DNA of 64,000 nucleotides from Actinobaculum sp. 313 (lineage in GTDB: Bacteria; Actinomycetota; Actinomycetes; Actinomycetales; Actinomycetaceae), in NCBI RefSeq assembly GCF_003073475.1, contig NZ_CP029033.1, positions 2,046,001-2,110,000 of the forward strand, written 5' to 3'. Every line of letters begins with the position of its first letter. Position 1 is the stretch's first letter. Below the pieces are notes generated by a model, which worked only from the letters and a program-made list of their open reading frames with translations, searched no databases and was not told the DNA's origin. Below are positions 50,645 to 60,580 of this stretch, piece by piece. A program made the translations under genes and the position numbers.

Positions 50645-51694
50645 ATGCATGGTGAGTACAAGGTTCCCGGCGGCAAACTCGTCGTCGTCGATCTGGATGA
50701 GGCGGACGGACTGCTGCGCAATGTCAGCGTATCGGGAGATTTCTTCCTCGATCCTGATGAGGCTCTGTCCCGCATCACCGCAGCGATCGAAGGTCTCCCC
50801 CGCGATATTGCCGCAGCCGATATCGCCGACCGAATTCAAAGCGCACTCGATCCAATGGACCATCTTCTCGGCATCACACCGATCAGCGTGGCGATCGCCG
50901 TCCGGCGCGCGGTGGGTTTTGCGCTCGATTGGGATGATATCGACTTCGAAGTCATTCACGGCCCGGTGGTTGACCCAATGGTCAATGTGGCCATGGATGA
51001 AACCCTCACGGAAGATGTTGCCGTCGGCCGCCGTAAACCCTTCATGCGATTGTGGGAATGGAATCGCCCGCAAGTGGTTATGGGATCGTTCCAGTCCTAC
51101 GCCAACGAGATCAACCAGGAGGGCGTGGACCGCTACGGCATCACCGTCTCGCGCCGCATCACCGGCGGCGGAGCCATGTTCATGGAGCCGGGAAACTGCG
51201 TCACCTTCTCTCTCGTCGTCCCCACTGCACTGGTAGATGGAATGAGTTTCGAGCAGTCCTACCCCTTCCTCGATCAGTGGGTACTTGAGGCATTGGCGAA
51301 GGTCGGCATCAGAGCCACATATGTGCCGCTGAACGATATCGCCTCCGATAAGGGAAAGATCGGTGGCGCTGCCCAGAAGCGCTGGGCCAACGGCTTCATG
51401 GTGCATCACGTGACAATGTCCTACGACATTGACGCACACAAGATGCTGGAGGTACTGCGTATCGGCAAAGAGAAGATTCGTGACAAGGGCACACGATCAG
51501 CCGTGAAACGTGTTGACCCCATGCGCTCTCAGACCGGCTTGCCCCGCTCCGAGATCCTGGACGTCTTCTACAAGACCTTCCAGGAGAAGTACGATGCGAC
51601 ACCGGGCGAGATCACCGCGGTGGACATCGCCGTCGCGCAAGAGCGTTGCCGCACGAAATTCTCCACTGACGAATGGACGCACCGAATCCCGTGA
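50645..51694 (+). CDS. lplA: lipoate-protein ligase with N-terminal accessory domain (LplB-LplA fusion)
   Basis: The 349-residue protein has the lipoate-ligase accessory domain first (about 1-85: YKVPGGKLVVVDLDEADGLLRNVSVSGDFF). Then comes the catalytic domain with WEWNRPQVVMGSFQS, the lipoyl-AMP loop RRITGGGAMFM, and KIGGAAQKR with the catalytic Lys. In archaeal systems the accessory part is a separate protein; in E. coli LplA it is C-terminal. It should attach exogenous lipoate, or octanoate, to E2 and GcvH proteins. ATG 50645 follows a TTTTTGTG-containing promoter-like region. It lies between uvrD2 and nudC. Confidence 0.86.
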   Translation: MHGEYKVPGGKLVVVDLDEADGLLRNVSVSGDFFLDPDEALSRITAAIEGLPRDIAAADIADRIQSALDPMDHLLGITPISVAIAVRRAVGFALDWDDIDFEVIHGPVVDPMVNVAMDETLTEDVAVGRRKPFMRLWEWNRPQVVMGSFQSYANEINQEGVDRYGITVSRRITGGGAMFMEPGNCVTFSLVVPTALVDGMSFEQSYPFLDQWVLEALAKVGIRATYVPLNDIASDKGKIGGAAQKRWANGFMVHHVTMSYDIDAHKMLEVLRIGKEKIRDKGTRSAVKRVDPMRSQTGLPRSEILDVFYKTFQEKYDATPGEITAVDIAVAQERCRTKFSTDEWTHRIP

Positions 51695-51736
51695 GGAAGG
51701 CGGATGGCTTGGTGCCGTCGGCGCGCTCCGCGGGTC

Positions 51737-52669
51737 CTACCGGCCCGCCATGACCTCGGCGAAGGACCTGCCCAACCACGCCTGTACCAAACTGGCCGCA
51801 ACCGATGTAGGCGTCGGCATCCGTATTTCCCCAGCCCGTAGCTGCTGGCAAAACTCCTCCCGCGAGAAGAAGTGGGCGTGCGCCATCTCTTTACCGTCAA
51901 CGGCCAACTCCGCTTCGCTCTGCTCTGTCCAGCCATCGAAGGCCAACATGAGAGAACGGGGAAAGGGCCACGGTTGTGAACCGTAGTATTCAACTCGGCC
52001 GACCGTGATATGCGTCTCCTCAAAAACCTCTCTGCGTACGGCGGCTTCCAGGGTCTCCCCCGCTTCGACGAATCCGGCCAACACCGAATACCGGCCCGGA
52101 CCCCATGCCGAGTTTCTTCCCAGCAGTAGGCGATCATCAGGATCGTGGATGGCCATAATCACAGCCGGATCAATGCGCGGAAACACCTGGTGCCCGGCCG
52201 GGCAGGCCATGTCCCAGCCGGTGAAGCGTTGTTCGAGTTGCTCCCCGCACCGTTGGCAGAAATGGGTGACGCGACGCCAGTTGAGTATGGCCACGGCTCC
52301 GACGGCCAATGCCGTGTCGCGATCAGCCCATTCGTGCGCCCAGAGACGCACCGGACGCAACTGTGGGAAGTGCGTCGGCAGAACATCGTCGGAGGGAACG
52401 AGATCTGTGATATCACAGCCGAAATAGTAGTGCTCACCATCCCGTCCGAGGTATGCGGCGTCATGCGCATTCCACTGCGTTGCCTCGCGGCGTTCCAGGA
52501 ACAGCAGCCGCCCCTGCGCGTTCGGATTAATTGCGACTGAATCGCCGGCCACGAGAAGATAACGTGCCTGGGGTGAAAGGCGCGCGGTAGCAAGCGCACG
52601 TGGATCGTTACGCGTGAGTTCGTCGCGGTCGATCCTTCCCCGAGCCAAACTGAGACCGATATAGGGCAT
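51737..52669 (-). CDS. nudC: NAD(H) pyrophosphatase NudC, also a decapping-type Nudix
   Basis: The 310-residue protein has an N-terminal domain, a zinc-ribbon (FCQRCGEQLEQRFTGWDMACPAGH) and a Nudix domain with box GFVEAGETLEAAVRREVFEETHI and the NudC-specific SQPWPFP motif. The fourth zinc ligand may be His, as the last Cys of the ribbon reads AGH. The family hydrolyses NADH to NMNH and AMP and removes NAD caps from RNA. It is convergent with lplA, with 42 bp between stops. Confidence 0.93.
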   Translation of the reverse strand: MPYIGLSLARGRIDRDELTRNDPRALATARLSPQARYLLVAGDSVAINPNAQGRLLFLERREATQWNAHDAAYLGRDGEHYYFGCDITDLVPSDDVLPTHFPQLRPVRLWAHEWADRDTALAVGAVAILNWRRVTHFCQRCGEQLEQRFTGWDMACPAGHQVFPRIDPAVIMAIHDPDDRLLLGRNSAWGPGRYSVLAGFVEAGETLEAAVRREVFEETHITVGRVEYYGSQPWPFPRSLMLAFDGWTEQSEAELAVDGKEMAHAHFFSREEFCQQLRAGEIRMPTPTSVAASLVQAWLGRSFAEVMAGR

Positions 52670-52871
52670 AGCGTCTCCTCTGAACAGCGCAGTCGACTAC
52701 TTGGGATCATACCCGCTACCCGGCGCCCACAGCTCTAGGCCGCAAGATGCAGCACGAGGCGATACTGGCATGCATCGCCGACACCATTGGGCAGCAGCAC
52801 TCGCCCGCAGCACTCGCCCGCAACACGCATGAATACTTATCCTCACCGTGAGACATTCACCTCTCGGTAAC

Positions 52872-52887
52872 TGCACCACTTGGTGCA
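52872..52887. promoter_or_regulatory. 16-bp palindrome upstream of glgX
   Basis: TGCACCA-CT-TGGTGCA is a perfect inverted repeat about 85 bp before the glgX start. Also, CAGCACTCGCCCG is tandemly duplicated at 52795-52820. Likely an operator for carbohydrate control; the binding protein is unknown. The 52670-52871 gap has no gene. Confidence 0.45.
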
Positions 52888-52959
52888 ATATGCGCCACAT
52901 GTTCGCTGGAAGCGGGACATACGCCACGTCTTTCCTGCCACGGCAAAAGAGATTTCCTG

Positions 52960-52966
52960 TAATAAT
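52960..52966 (+). promoter_or_regulatory. -10 element for leaderless glgX
   Basis: TAATAAT lies 6 bases before GTG 52973, a spacing typical of leaderless actinobacterial promoters. There is no Shine-Dalgarno sequence. Confidence 0.5.
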
Positions 52967-52972
52967 GCCGCT

Positions 52973-55201
52973 GTGACAACCTTGACGGCGGCTCTTCCGC
53001 TCGAAACCCGGTACACCCCACGCGATCCCGAACCTACCTCGCGAGCGCTCAGCATGCCGGTCCAACTCGGCGCCCACCTCGCTGGTGATGGTGCCGACTT
53101 TGCTCTGCGTGCACCACACGCCTCTGCGGTACATCTATGCCTTATCGATTCCACCCCGGCCGGACTGGTGGAACGGCGCTTCGCGCTCCGTTCACAACTG
53201 GGCACCTGGTCAGGGCACGTTTCCGGCGTTACTGCCGGACAACGCTATGGCTACCGCGTTTTCGGCCGCTGGTCGCCCGAGTCCGGTCTGATCTACAACC
53301 CGGCCAAGCTCTTGCTAGATCCTTACGCACGCGCCGTTACCGGCTCTCCGGTCCTAGCACCCGCGCTCTACGCTCATCGCACCGACGACGCGTTGACACC
53401 GCTCTCCTCGGCGACCCTGGAAGAGGACGACCGCGATTCCGCTCCGTATATGGCGTACGGCGTCGTTGTTCCCGAGAACACAATGCCTATTCGACATCCC
53501 TACACCGCCTGGGATCGAACGGTTATCTATGAGGCACATGTCAAGGGCTTGACCAAACTATCGCCCGACCTGCCCGAGGAGCTGCGGGGAACCTACGCCG
53601 GGCTGGGACATCCGGCCACCGTCTCTTATTTGAAGAACCTCGGAATCACGGCCATCGAGCTTCTGCCCATCCACGCGAAAATGTCCGAGCCGTTCCTCAC
53701 CCGCAAAGGGCTTGTGAACTACTGGGGATACAACACCCTCAACTTCTTCTCACCCGAACCGTCCTATGCCACACAGGCGGCCCAGGAAGCCGGCGCCGTC
53801 GCGGTTCTCAACGAGGTCCGCTCGGCTATCAATAGTCTGCACGACGCCGGAATTGAAGTCATCCTTGACGTGGTTTACAACCACACCTGCGAGGCCGGCA
53901 TCACCGGCCCGACCGTATCTTGGCGCGGCATCGACCAACCGTCGTATTACATGCAGGCGCCGGACAATCCCGGCCAGCTGTTAGACACCACGGGGTGCGG
54001 AAATTCGCTCGACTTCCGGCGCCAGACCGTGCTGAAGATGACCCTCGATTCTCTGCGCTACTGGGTCACGGAGATGGGTGTGGACGGATTCCGTTTTGAC
54101 CTCGCCGTAACGCTCGGGCGCAACGGGGAGCAGTTCGACACTCATCATCCGTTCTACATGGCGCTGACAACCGACCCGGTGCTCTCAACGGTCAAACTCA
54201 TTAACGAGCCGTGGGACTTGGGCCCCAACGGCTGGCAGACCGGCCGGTTCCCGCTGCCCACCGCCGACTGGAATGATCACTTTCGCGATACGACACGTGC
54301 CTTCTGGCTCGGCCAGCCACGCATGCTTATGGCCGGCGGGCAGGGAGGCGACCTACGGGACATCGCGACTCGCCTGGCCGGCTCCGCCGATTTGTTCGGA
54401 CACGGCCGGGTGCCGGGAGGCCGTGGCGCCTACGCCTCCATCAACTTCGTCACCGCCCACGACGGTTTCACGCTTCGCGACCTCGTCTCCTTCGATTCAA
54501 AACACAACGAGGCGAATCTGGAAGACAATCGCGATGGAACCAACGACAACAAATCGTGGAACCACGGCTGGGAGGGCATCGGCCAGGAGGGCGACGAGCC
54601 GCCGCGTACCGTGCGCGAACGGCGACGTCTTTCCATGCGAAATCTGCTCGGCACGCTTATCCTCGCCACGGGCACGCCCATGATCACCGCCGGCGACGAG
54701 ATCGGCCGTTCCCAGCAGGGCAATAACAACAGTTACTGCCAGGACAACGAGCTCTCTTGGGTGGACTGGGAGCTGGAAGAGTGGCAGCGCGACCAGCTGG
54801 AAACGACATCGTATCTGTTGCGCCTGCGCCACGAGCACCGGGTGCTACGCCCGAAGCACTTCTTCTCCGACGGGCCCGGCCCCCTCGATCCGGTCAGCGA
54901 CCTAACATGGCTGGATGCCAGCGGCCATCCAATGCCCGACCATGCCTGGTTCGACTCGTCGTACCGAACACTGCAGATGCTTCGCTCCGGGCAAGGTCGC
55001 GACGTCGACGCACTGATCGTCTTCAACGGCTCACTATCACGGGCAGCATTCACGATTCCGGAGGGCCGAGGCACCTCATTCAAACTCGTCTGGGATTCCT
55101 CGTGGCCGCGCCCCCGACGTCGCCATGAGGTATACGCCCCGGGTGCGAGCACATCCATGGGGCCGCTGTCCATGCGTCTGTACTTGGCCAATCCGCAGTG
55201 A
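52973..55201 (+). CDS. glgX: glycogen debranching enzyme GlgX (isoamylase type)
   Basis: The 742-residue GH13 enzyme has an N-terminal CBM48 (MPVQLGAHLAGDGADFALRAPHASAVHLCL) and a TIM barrel with the conserved regions: VILDVVYNHT, DGFRFDLAVTLG with the nucleophile Asp, LINEPWDLGPNGWQTG with the catalytic Glu, and VTAHDGFTLRDLVSFD. It hydrolyses alpha-1,6 branches of limit dextrin or glycogen. GTG 52973 is chosen because it directly follows a -10 element; an ATG at 53054 is also possible. It is near, but separate from, the GlgE cluster, with trpS between. Confidence 0.95.
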   Translation: MTTLTAALPLETRYTPRDPEPTSRALSMPVQLGAHLAGDGADFALRAPHASAVHLCLIDSTPAGLVERRFALRSQLGTWSGHVSGVTAGQRYGYRVFGRWSPESGLIYNPAKLLLDPYARAVTGSPVLAPALYAHRTDDALTPLSSATLEEDDRDSAPYMAYGVVVPENTMPIRHPYTAWDRTVIYEAHVKGLTKLSPDLPEELRGTYAGLGHPATVSYLKNLGITAIELLPIHAKMSEPFLTRKGLVNYWGYNTLNFFSPEPSYATQAAQEAGAVAVLNEVRSAINSLHDAGIEVILDVVYNHTCEAGITGPTVSWRGIDQPSYYMQAPDNPGQLLDTTGCGNSLDFRRQTVLKMTLDSLRYWVTEMGVDGFRFDLAVTLGRNGEQFDTHHPFYMALTTDPVLSTVKLINEPWDLGPNGWQTGRFPLPTADWNDHFRDTTRAFWLGQPRMLMAGGQGGDLRDIATRLAGSADLFGHGRVPGGRGAYASINFVTAHDGFTLRDLVSFDSKHNEANLEDNRDGTNDNKSWNHGWEGIGQEGDEPPRTVRERRRLSMRNLLGTLILATGTPMITAGDEIGRSQQGNNNSYCQDNELSWVDWELEEWQRDQLETTSYLLRLRHEHRVLRPKHFFSDGPGPLDPVSDLTWLDASGHPMPDHAWFDSSYRTLQMLRSGQGRDVDALIVFNGSLSRAAFTIPEGRGTSFKLVWDSSWPRPRRRHEVYAPGASTSMGPLSMRLYLANPQ

Positions 55202-55353
55202 GGGCCTCTTGGCCGATCCACGCGAGAAAGGACCGCGTTAGCGGCTACGACGTCCACAATTGATCGTTGCGGCCCGGTGGCCGATAGACCTAGTAGCCGA
55301 TAGAATTGCCTGGCCGCACTGCGCTACTGCGGGCACGGATGAGGAAGGACATC

Positions 55354-56460
55354 ATGACGAATAACGCCGCGGACACGTTCGAAAACTCCACCGATCACGC
55401 GTCGTACCTTCGCGCCCGCGAAACAAGCGAGAAAATCGAGGCCGCGCTGGCAAAGGATCCGAGCCAGTTCCGAGTTCTTACCGGTGATCGCCCCACCGGT
55501 CATCTTCATATCGGCCACTATTTCGGCTCCCTGCACAATCGCGTTCGCCTCCAGCGCTCCGGTGTGGAGACCTGGCTGGTCATTGCCGATTATCAGGTGA
55601 CCACGGACCGAGACGGCGTCGGCCCCATCAAGGAACGCGTGTACTCCTTGCTGGCCGACTATCTCGCGGCGGGGATCGATCCTTCAACAGCCACCATTTT
55701 CGTACATTCCGCGGTGCCCCCACTCAATCAACTTATGCTTCCTTTCCTCTCCCTCGTCACCGAATCGGAGCTGCACCGCAACCCGACGGTGAAAGCCGAG
55801 CTGGAAGCGGCCACCGGGCGCACAATGACCGGACTCATGTTGACCTATCCGGTTCACCAGACGGCGGACATCCTCTTCTGCAAGGCGAATCTGGTTCCCG
55901 TCGGAAAGGATCAGCTGCCGCATCTGGAGCAGGCGCGCGTTATCGCTGATCGTTTCGAATCCCACTACGGCCATCCCGAAGGCAGTGATTCCCCGATCTT
56001 CCCGCGTCCCTACGGTCTGCTCTCCGAATCCGACACGATTCTCGGACTAGACGGCGCCAAGATGAGCAAGTCGCGTCATAACACCATCGAGTTGCGTATG
56101 GATGCCGATGAGACGGCCCGTCTCATTAGGAAGGCAGTCACCGACTCCGAGCGTTTCATCACCTACGACCCGGAGAATCGGCCGGAGGTGTCGAACCTGT
56201 TGACCATTGCCGCACTGTGCCAGAATCGGCCCGCCGAGGAGATCGCCGCCGAAATTGGAAACGGAGGGGGCGGAATGCTGAAGAAGGTCGTCACCGAATC
56301 TTTGAATGAGTACCTCGCCGAGCATCGCGCCCGGCGCGTTGAGCTCGAGAAAGACCCTGCTCAGTTGCAGAATATCCTGCACGAGGGTATTGAACGCGCG
56401 AATGCCGTCGCCGACTCAACCCTCGCCGAAGTTCGCGAGGCCATGCGCATGGTCTACTGA
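55354..56460 (+). CDS. trpS: tryptophanyl-tRNA synthetase
   Basis: The 368-residue class I synthetase has HIGH as HIGH in GHLHIGHYFG (about residue 49) and KMSKS in GLDGAKMSKSRHN (about 233). GDRPTG is its nucleotide-site signature. Family blocks DYQVTTDRDG and YPVHQTADILFCKA are present. It charges tRNA-Trp. ATG 55354 is picked for GGAAGGA 4 bases upstream. A -10-like TAGAAT lies at 55300-55305, so it probably has its own promoter. No leader peptide or T-box was seen. Confidence 0.95.
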   Translation: MTNNAADTFENSTDHASYLRARETSEKIEAALAKDPSQFRVLTGDRPTGHLHIGHYFGSLHNRVRLQRSGVETWLVIADYQVTTDRDGVGPIKERVYSLLADYLAAGIDPSTATIFVHSAVPPLNQLMLPFLSLVTESELHRNPTVKAELEAATGRTMTGLMLTYPVHQTADILFCKANLVPVGKDQLPHLEQARVIADRFESHYGHPEGSDSPIFPRPYGLLSESDTILGLDGAKMSKSRHNTIELRMDADETARLIRKAVTDSERFITYDPENRPEVSNLLTIAALCQNRPAEEIAAEIGNGGGGMLKKVVTESLNEYLAEHRARRVELEKDPAQLQNILHEGIERANAVADSTLAEVREAMRMVY

Positions 56461-56675
56461 GGCTGTGCGGTTTGATTCGGCACGGCCCGAACGGAACCGC
56501 TGCCAGCCCCGCGCCCGTGCATCCCATCGAGGCCGAGCCTTTTCCGGCGTCGTCGGGGCTGAGGGGCGCACCAACAACCGAAATACCGCCGCACGCACCA
56601 CGCGTTCCCGGAAAGGAGAAGGGCAATCTTCCCAACTGGGCTGCGCGTGGGCGGTAAACATCATAGGGTGAACAC

Positions 56676-58822
56676 GTGACGAGCAATAACACACCAAATT
56701 CCCGGCATGCCCGCCGCTCAGCCGCGCCCGCACGGCCGGATGCATCCACTCAGACCACTACTCGGTCGGCTACGACCACGTCCAGGGCACCAGTCGCACC
56801 CGCCTCAAACGCCCCTATTCCGGCACCTTTCGCACCCATCGGCCGTATTCCGATCCGGGATATCTCACCGTGCATAGAGAACGGTTCTTGGCCTGCCAAG
56901 GGAACGGAGAACGAAGCCTTTCCCGTGCAGGCCACCGTGTTCCGCGAAGGGCACGATCTCTTCTCCTGCGAAGCCGTACTGGTGAACCCTCGCGGCGAAG
57001 AGGTCCAGTGCGCGCCCATGGTCAATACGCAACCCGGATTGAACCGATACGAGGCGTGGCTAACCCCGACCTACCCCGGCGACTGGTCCTTCTTCGTGCG
57101 CGCCTGGTCCGATCCCGTTGGCACCTGGCGTCACAATGCGGAGGTGAAACTGGCCGCCGGTATCGACGAAGAACTCGTCCTCTTGGAAGGCGCCAAACTA
57201 CTTGAGCGTATCGCCGCCAATGTGCCCGCCGACAGCACGGAACTTGCCCTGCTGGAGGAGTCCACCTGCGTGCTCGGCAAACAGCATCTGGAGCCCGCAC
57301 TGCGCTATCAGGCGGCGACCAGCCAGCAGATCGACGCCCTGCTGGAGAGGTATCCACTACGGGATCTGGTCACCGAATCCTCCCGTTTCGCGCTGCGCGT
57401 CGATCGTATCCGCGCGCTCGCCGGGTCTTGGTATGAGATTTTTCCGCGATCACTGGGGCCTACCGGCGTGAGGACGGAACCTGGGTGTCGGGAACTCTAC
57501 GCACCGCAGCCGCCGAGTTGGATCGCATCGCCGCCATGGGGTTCGACGTCGTCTACCTCACGCCGATCCACCCCATCGGGACGACGAACCGCAAGGGCCG
57601 CAACAATACGCTTGTTGCCGAACCGGAGGATCCCGGTTCGCCATATGCCATTGGCTCGCCCGATGGCGGCCATGATGCGATTCATCCCGATCTGGGCACT
57701 TTTGCGGATTTCGATGCCTTTGTGGACGCGGCACGCGAACGCGGGATGGAAGTGGCGCTGGACTTGGCGTTGCAGTGTTCGCCTGATCATCCCTGGCTGA
57801 AGGAACATCCCGAATGGTTCACCACTCGGGTAGACGGGACTATCGCCTACGCGGAGAATCCTCCGAAGAAGTACCAGGATATCTATCCATTGAACTTCGA
57901 CAACGACCCGGAAGGGATCTACCGTGAAATCGTCCGTATCCTCGAGGTGTGGATTGACCACGGCGTCACCATTTTCCGCGTTGATAATCCGCACACCAAG
58001 CCGGTTGCCTTCTGGCAACGGCTACTCGGCGAGTTCCGGGCGACGCACCCCGAGGTTCTTTTCTTGGCGGAGGCCTTTACGGCACCGCCCATGATGCAGG
58101 GACTCGGTGCCGTCGGATTCCACCTCTCATACACCTACTTCGCCTGGAGGAACAGCAAGAAGGAGATCGAGGATTACCTGTGGGAACTGGCGCGCGAGTC
58201 GGATGCGAGGCTGCGACCCGCCTTCTGGCCCACTACGCATGACATCCTCACGCCGTACATGCAGCACGGCGGTCGTAATGCTTTCGCCATCCGCGCCGTG
58301 CTGGCTGCGACCGGTTCTCCCACCTGGGGCATCTACTCCGGGTACGAGCTCGTTGAAAACGTGCCCCGCCCCGGTTTCGAGGAACAGATCGACAACGAGA
58401 AGTACGAGTTCAAGCCGCGTGACTGGGATGCCGCTCGATCAAACGGCATCCAGGATTTGCTCACGTCGCTCAACCGTATCCGCTCTCGGCACACCGCGTT
58501 GCAACGCCTGCGGGAATTGCGTATTAATCCGACGTCGAACGACGCCGTCCTATCCTTCACGCGCTTCAGCCGCCCGGAGGAGAACAACGGAGAGTCCGAT
58601 GCCGTTATCGTTGTCCTGAATCTGGATCCGGGTAACGCGCAGGAAGCCCAAGTGCGACTGGACCTCGGCCCACTGGGGATCACTCCTGCCGGTGAAATGC
58701 CAGTTATCGAAGTGACTGATGAACTCAGTGGAGCTACCTACCAGTGGAACGATCACCCGTACGTTCGTCTCGACCCGTACTACCAGTGCGCACATATCCT
58801 GTCCGTGAAGGTACTGAGGTGA
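56676..58822 (+). CDS. glgE: maltosyltransferase GlgE (frameshifted near 57456)
   Basis: About 715 residues when repaired. It begins at GTG with about 50 disordered residues (Ala, Thr, Pro-rich) before the domain ISPCIENGSWPAKGTENEAFPV. Adding a base at GGGG 57455-57458 joins WYEIFPRSLGAYRREDG to TWVSGTLRTAAAEL. The GH13 barrel then shows GFDVVYLTPIHPIG, ALDLALQCSPDHPWL, FRVDNPHTKP with the nucleophile Asp, and FLAEAFT with the acid/base Glu. GlgE extends alpha-1,4-glucan from maltose-1-phosphate. The long N-terminal extension is species-specific. It overlaps treS by 4 bp. Confidence 0.92.
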
Positions 58823-60572
58823 GCGAATCTTCGCCGCTTCCCTCCCTTCCCCTGCCACGTGACCTCGCCCGCCCAGGCCTGTCCGATGATCCACAGTGGT
58901 TCCGGCACACGGTCTTCTATGAAGTCCTATTGCGCGCCTTCGGCGACAGCACCGGTTCCGGCAGCGGTGATATCCGCGGCCTGACCGCACGCCTGGACTA
59001 CCTGCAGTGGCTGGGTGTGGGATGTCTGTGGATCCCTCCCTTCTACCCCTCGCCGCAACGCGACGGCGGGTACGACGTATCGGACTTCACCGCGTTGGCC
59101 GAACAGTACGGCACGCTTGACGACTTCGCGGAGCTCCTCGCCGAGGCGCATGCGCGTGGAATCCGCGTCATGATCGACCTGGTGATGAACCATACCTCGG
59201 ATGCGCATCCTTGGTTCGAGGCCTCGCGCTCGAATCCCGCTGGTCCATATGGAGACTTCTACGTGTGGGCGGATGACGATTCCTCCTACGCCGACGCTCG
59301 CATCATCTTCACCGATACCGAGACCAGCAACTGGACCCTGGACCCCGTGCGCGGCCAGTATTTCTGGCATCGTTTCTTCTCGCACCAGCCGGATCTGAAC
59401 TACGAGAATCCCAAAGTACAGGCAGCCATGCTTGATGTCGTGCGGACATGGGCACGGCGGGGCGTCGATGGATTTCGGCTTGACGCCGTGCCCTATCTCT
59501 TTGAAAGCGAGGGCACCAACTGCGAGAATCTGCCGGCAACCCACGACTTCCTCGCGGATCTGCGTGCCATGCTTGATGCCGAGTTCCCCGGCACGGTACT
59601 GCTGGCGGAGGCGAATCAGTGGCCCGACGACGTCGTCCCCTACTACGGGACCGCCGACCGGCCGGAATGCCACATGTGCTTCCACTTCCCCGTGATGCCG
59701 CGTATCTTCTACTCGCTACGCGACGAGAAGGCCACGGCGCTGCGCAATATCCTGGCCGCCACTCCGGCGATTCCACCAGGCACCCAGTGGTCGATTTTCC
59801 TGCGCAATCACGATGAACTGACGCTGGAGATGGTGACGGACGACGAGCGGCGCAACCTCTACGACTGGTACGCCCCCGCCCCTCGCATGCGTGCGAACGT
59901 GGGAATCCGGCGACGTCTGGCTCCACTGTTGGAGAATTCCCGCGCGGAGATCGAACTCTCGAAGGCCCTGCTGCTGTCGCTGCCCGGCTCTCCGTGTCTG
60001 TACTACGGCGACGAGATCGGAATGGGCGATGACATCTGGCTGCCGGACCGCGATGGCGTGCGTACCCCCATGCAATGGTCCCCCGATCCCAGCGCCGGCT
60101 TCTCCACGGCAGATCCCTCCAACTTCTACCTGCCATTGAACAACAATCCACACTTCAGCGGCCAGGTGGTGAACGTGGAATCGCAACTGTCGCAGCGCTC
60201 CTCGCTGCTGCTATGGATGCGTAACATGCTCACCGTGCGCCGACGGCACACCGCTCTTGGCGATGGCGACTTCAAGCTGCTCACGTCGAGTAACGACTCG
60301 GTCCTCGCCTTCACGCGATCCAATGCCTCTGAGACGCTGTTATGCGTTATGAACTTCGCCAGCACCCGCAGGCCGCCAGGTTACAGATCGCCGACTTCGG
60401 CGGCGCACAACCAATCGATGTTTTCGGAGGAGCACGCTTCCCGAAACTCACTCATAAGGGCTCATGCACGATAACGCTCGGGGCACGAGGATTCTATTGG
60501 CTCTTGCTGCAGAGACCCTCGCGTTCCAAGGCGAATCGGCGGCGAGCCCGCGAACAAGAAAGAAACCGCTGA
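58819..60572 (+). CDS. treS: trehalose synthase TreS (frameshifted near 60366)
   Basis: About 584 residues when repaired. GTG 58819 overlaps the glgE stop (GTGA). TreS motifs are FYEVLLRAFGDSTGSGSGDI, MIDLVMNHTSDAHPWF, GFRLDAVPYLFE with the nucleophile Asp, LLAEANQWP with the Glu, and FLRNHDELTLEM. It interconverts trehalose and maltose. The unrepaired frame stops at 60474 with an unrelated tail; adding a base at CCC 60365-60367 restores ASTPQAARLQIADFGG and a normal C-terminus ending at 60572, 8 bp before the maltokinase start. The maltokinase is a separate protein here, not fused. Confidence 0.92.
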
Positions 60573-60580
60573 CCCTACCG

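Noticed and set aside
33840-60370. Programmed frameshifting in virB4, glgE or treS
   Set aside because: All breaks need the same kind of correction and occur in unrelated genes, including housekeeping ones, without slippery heptamers or a common downstream structure.
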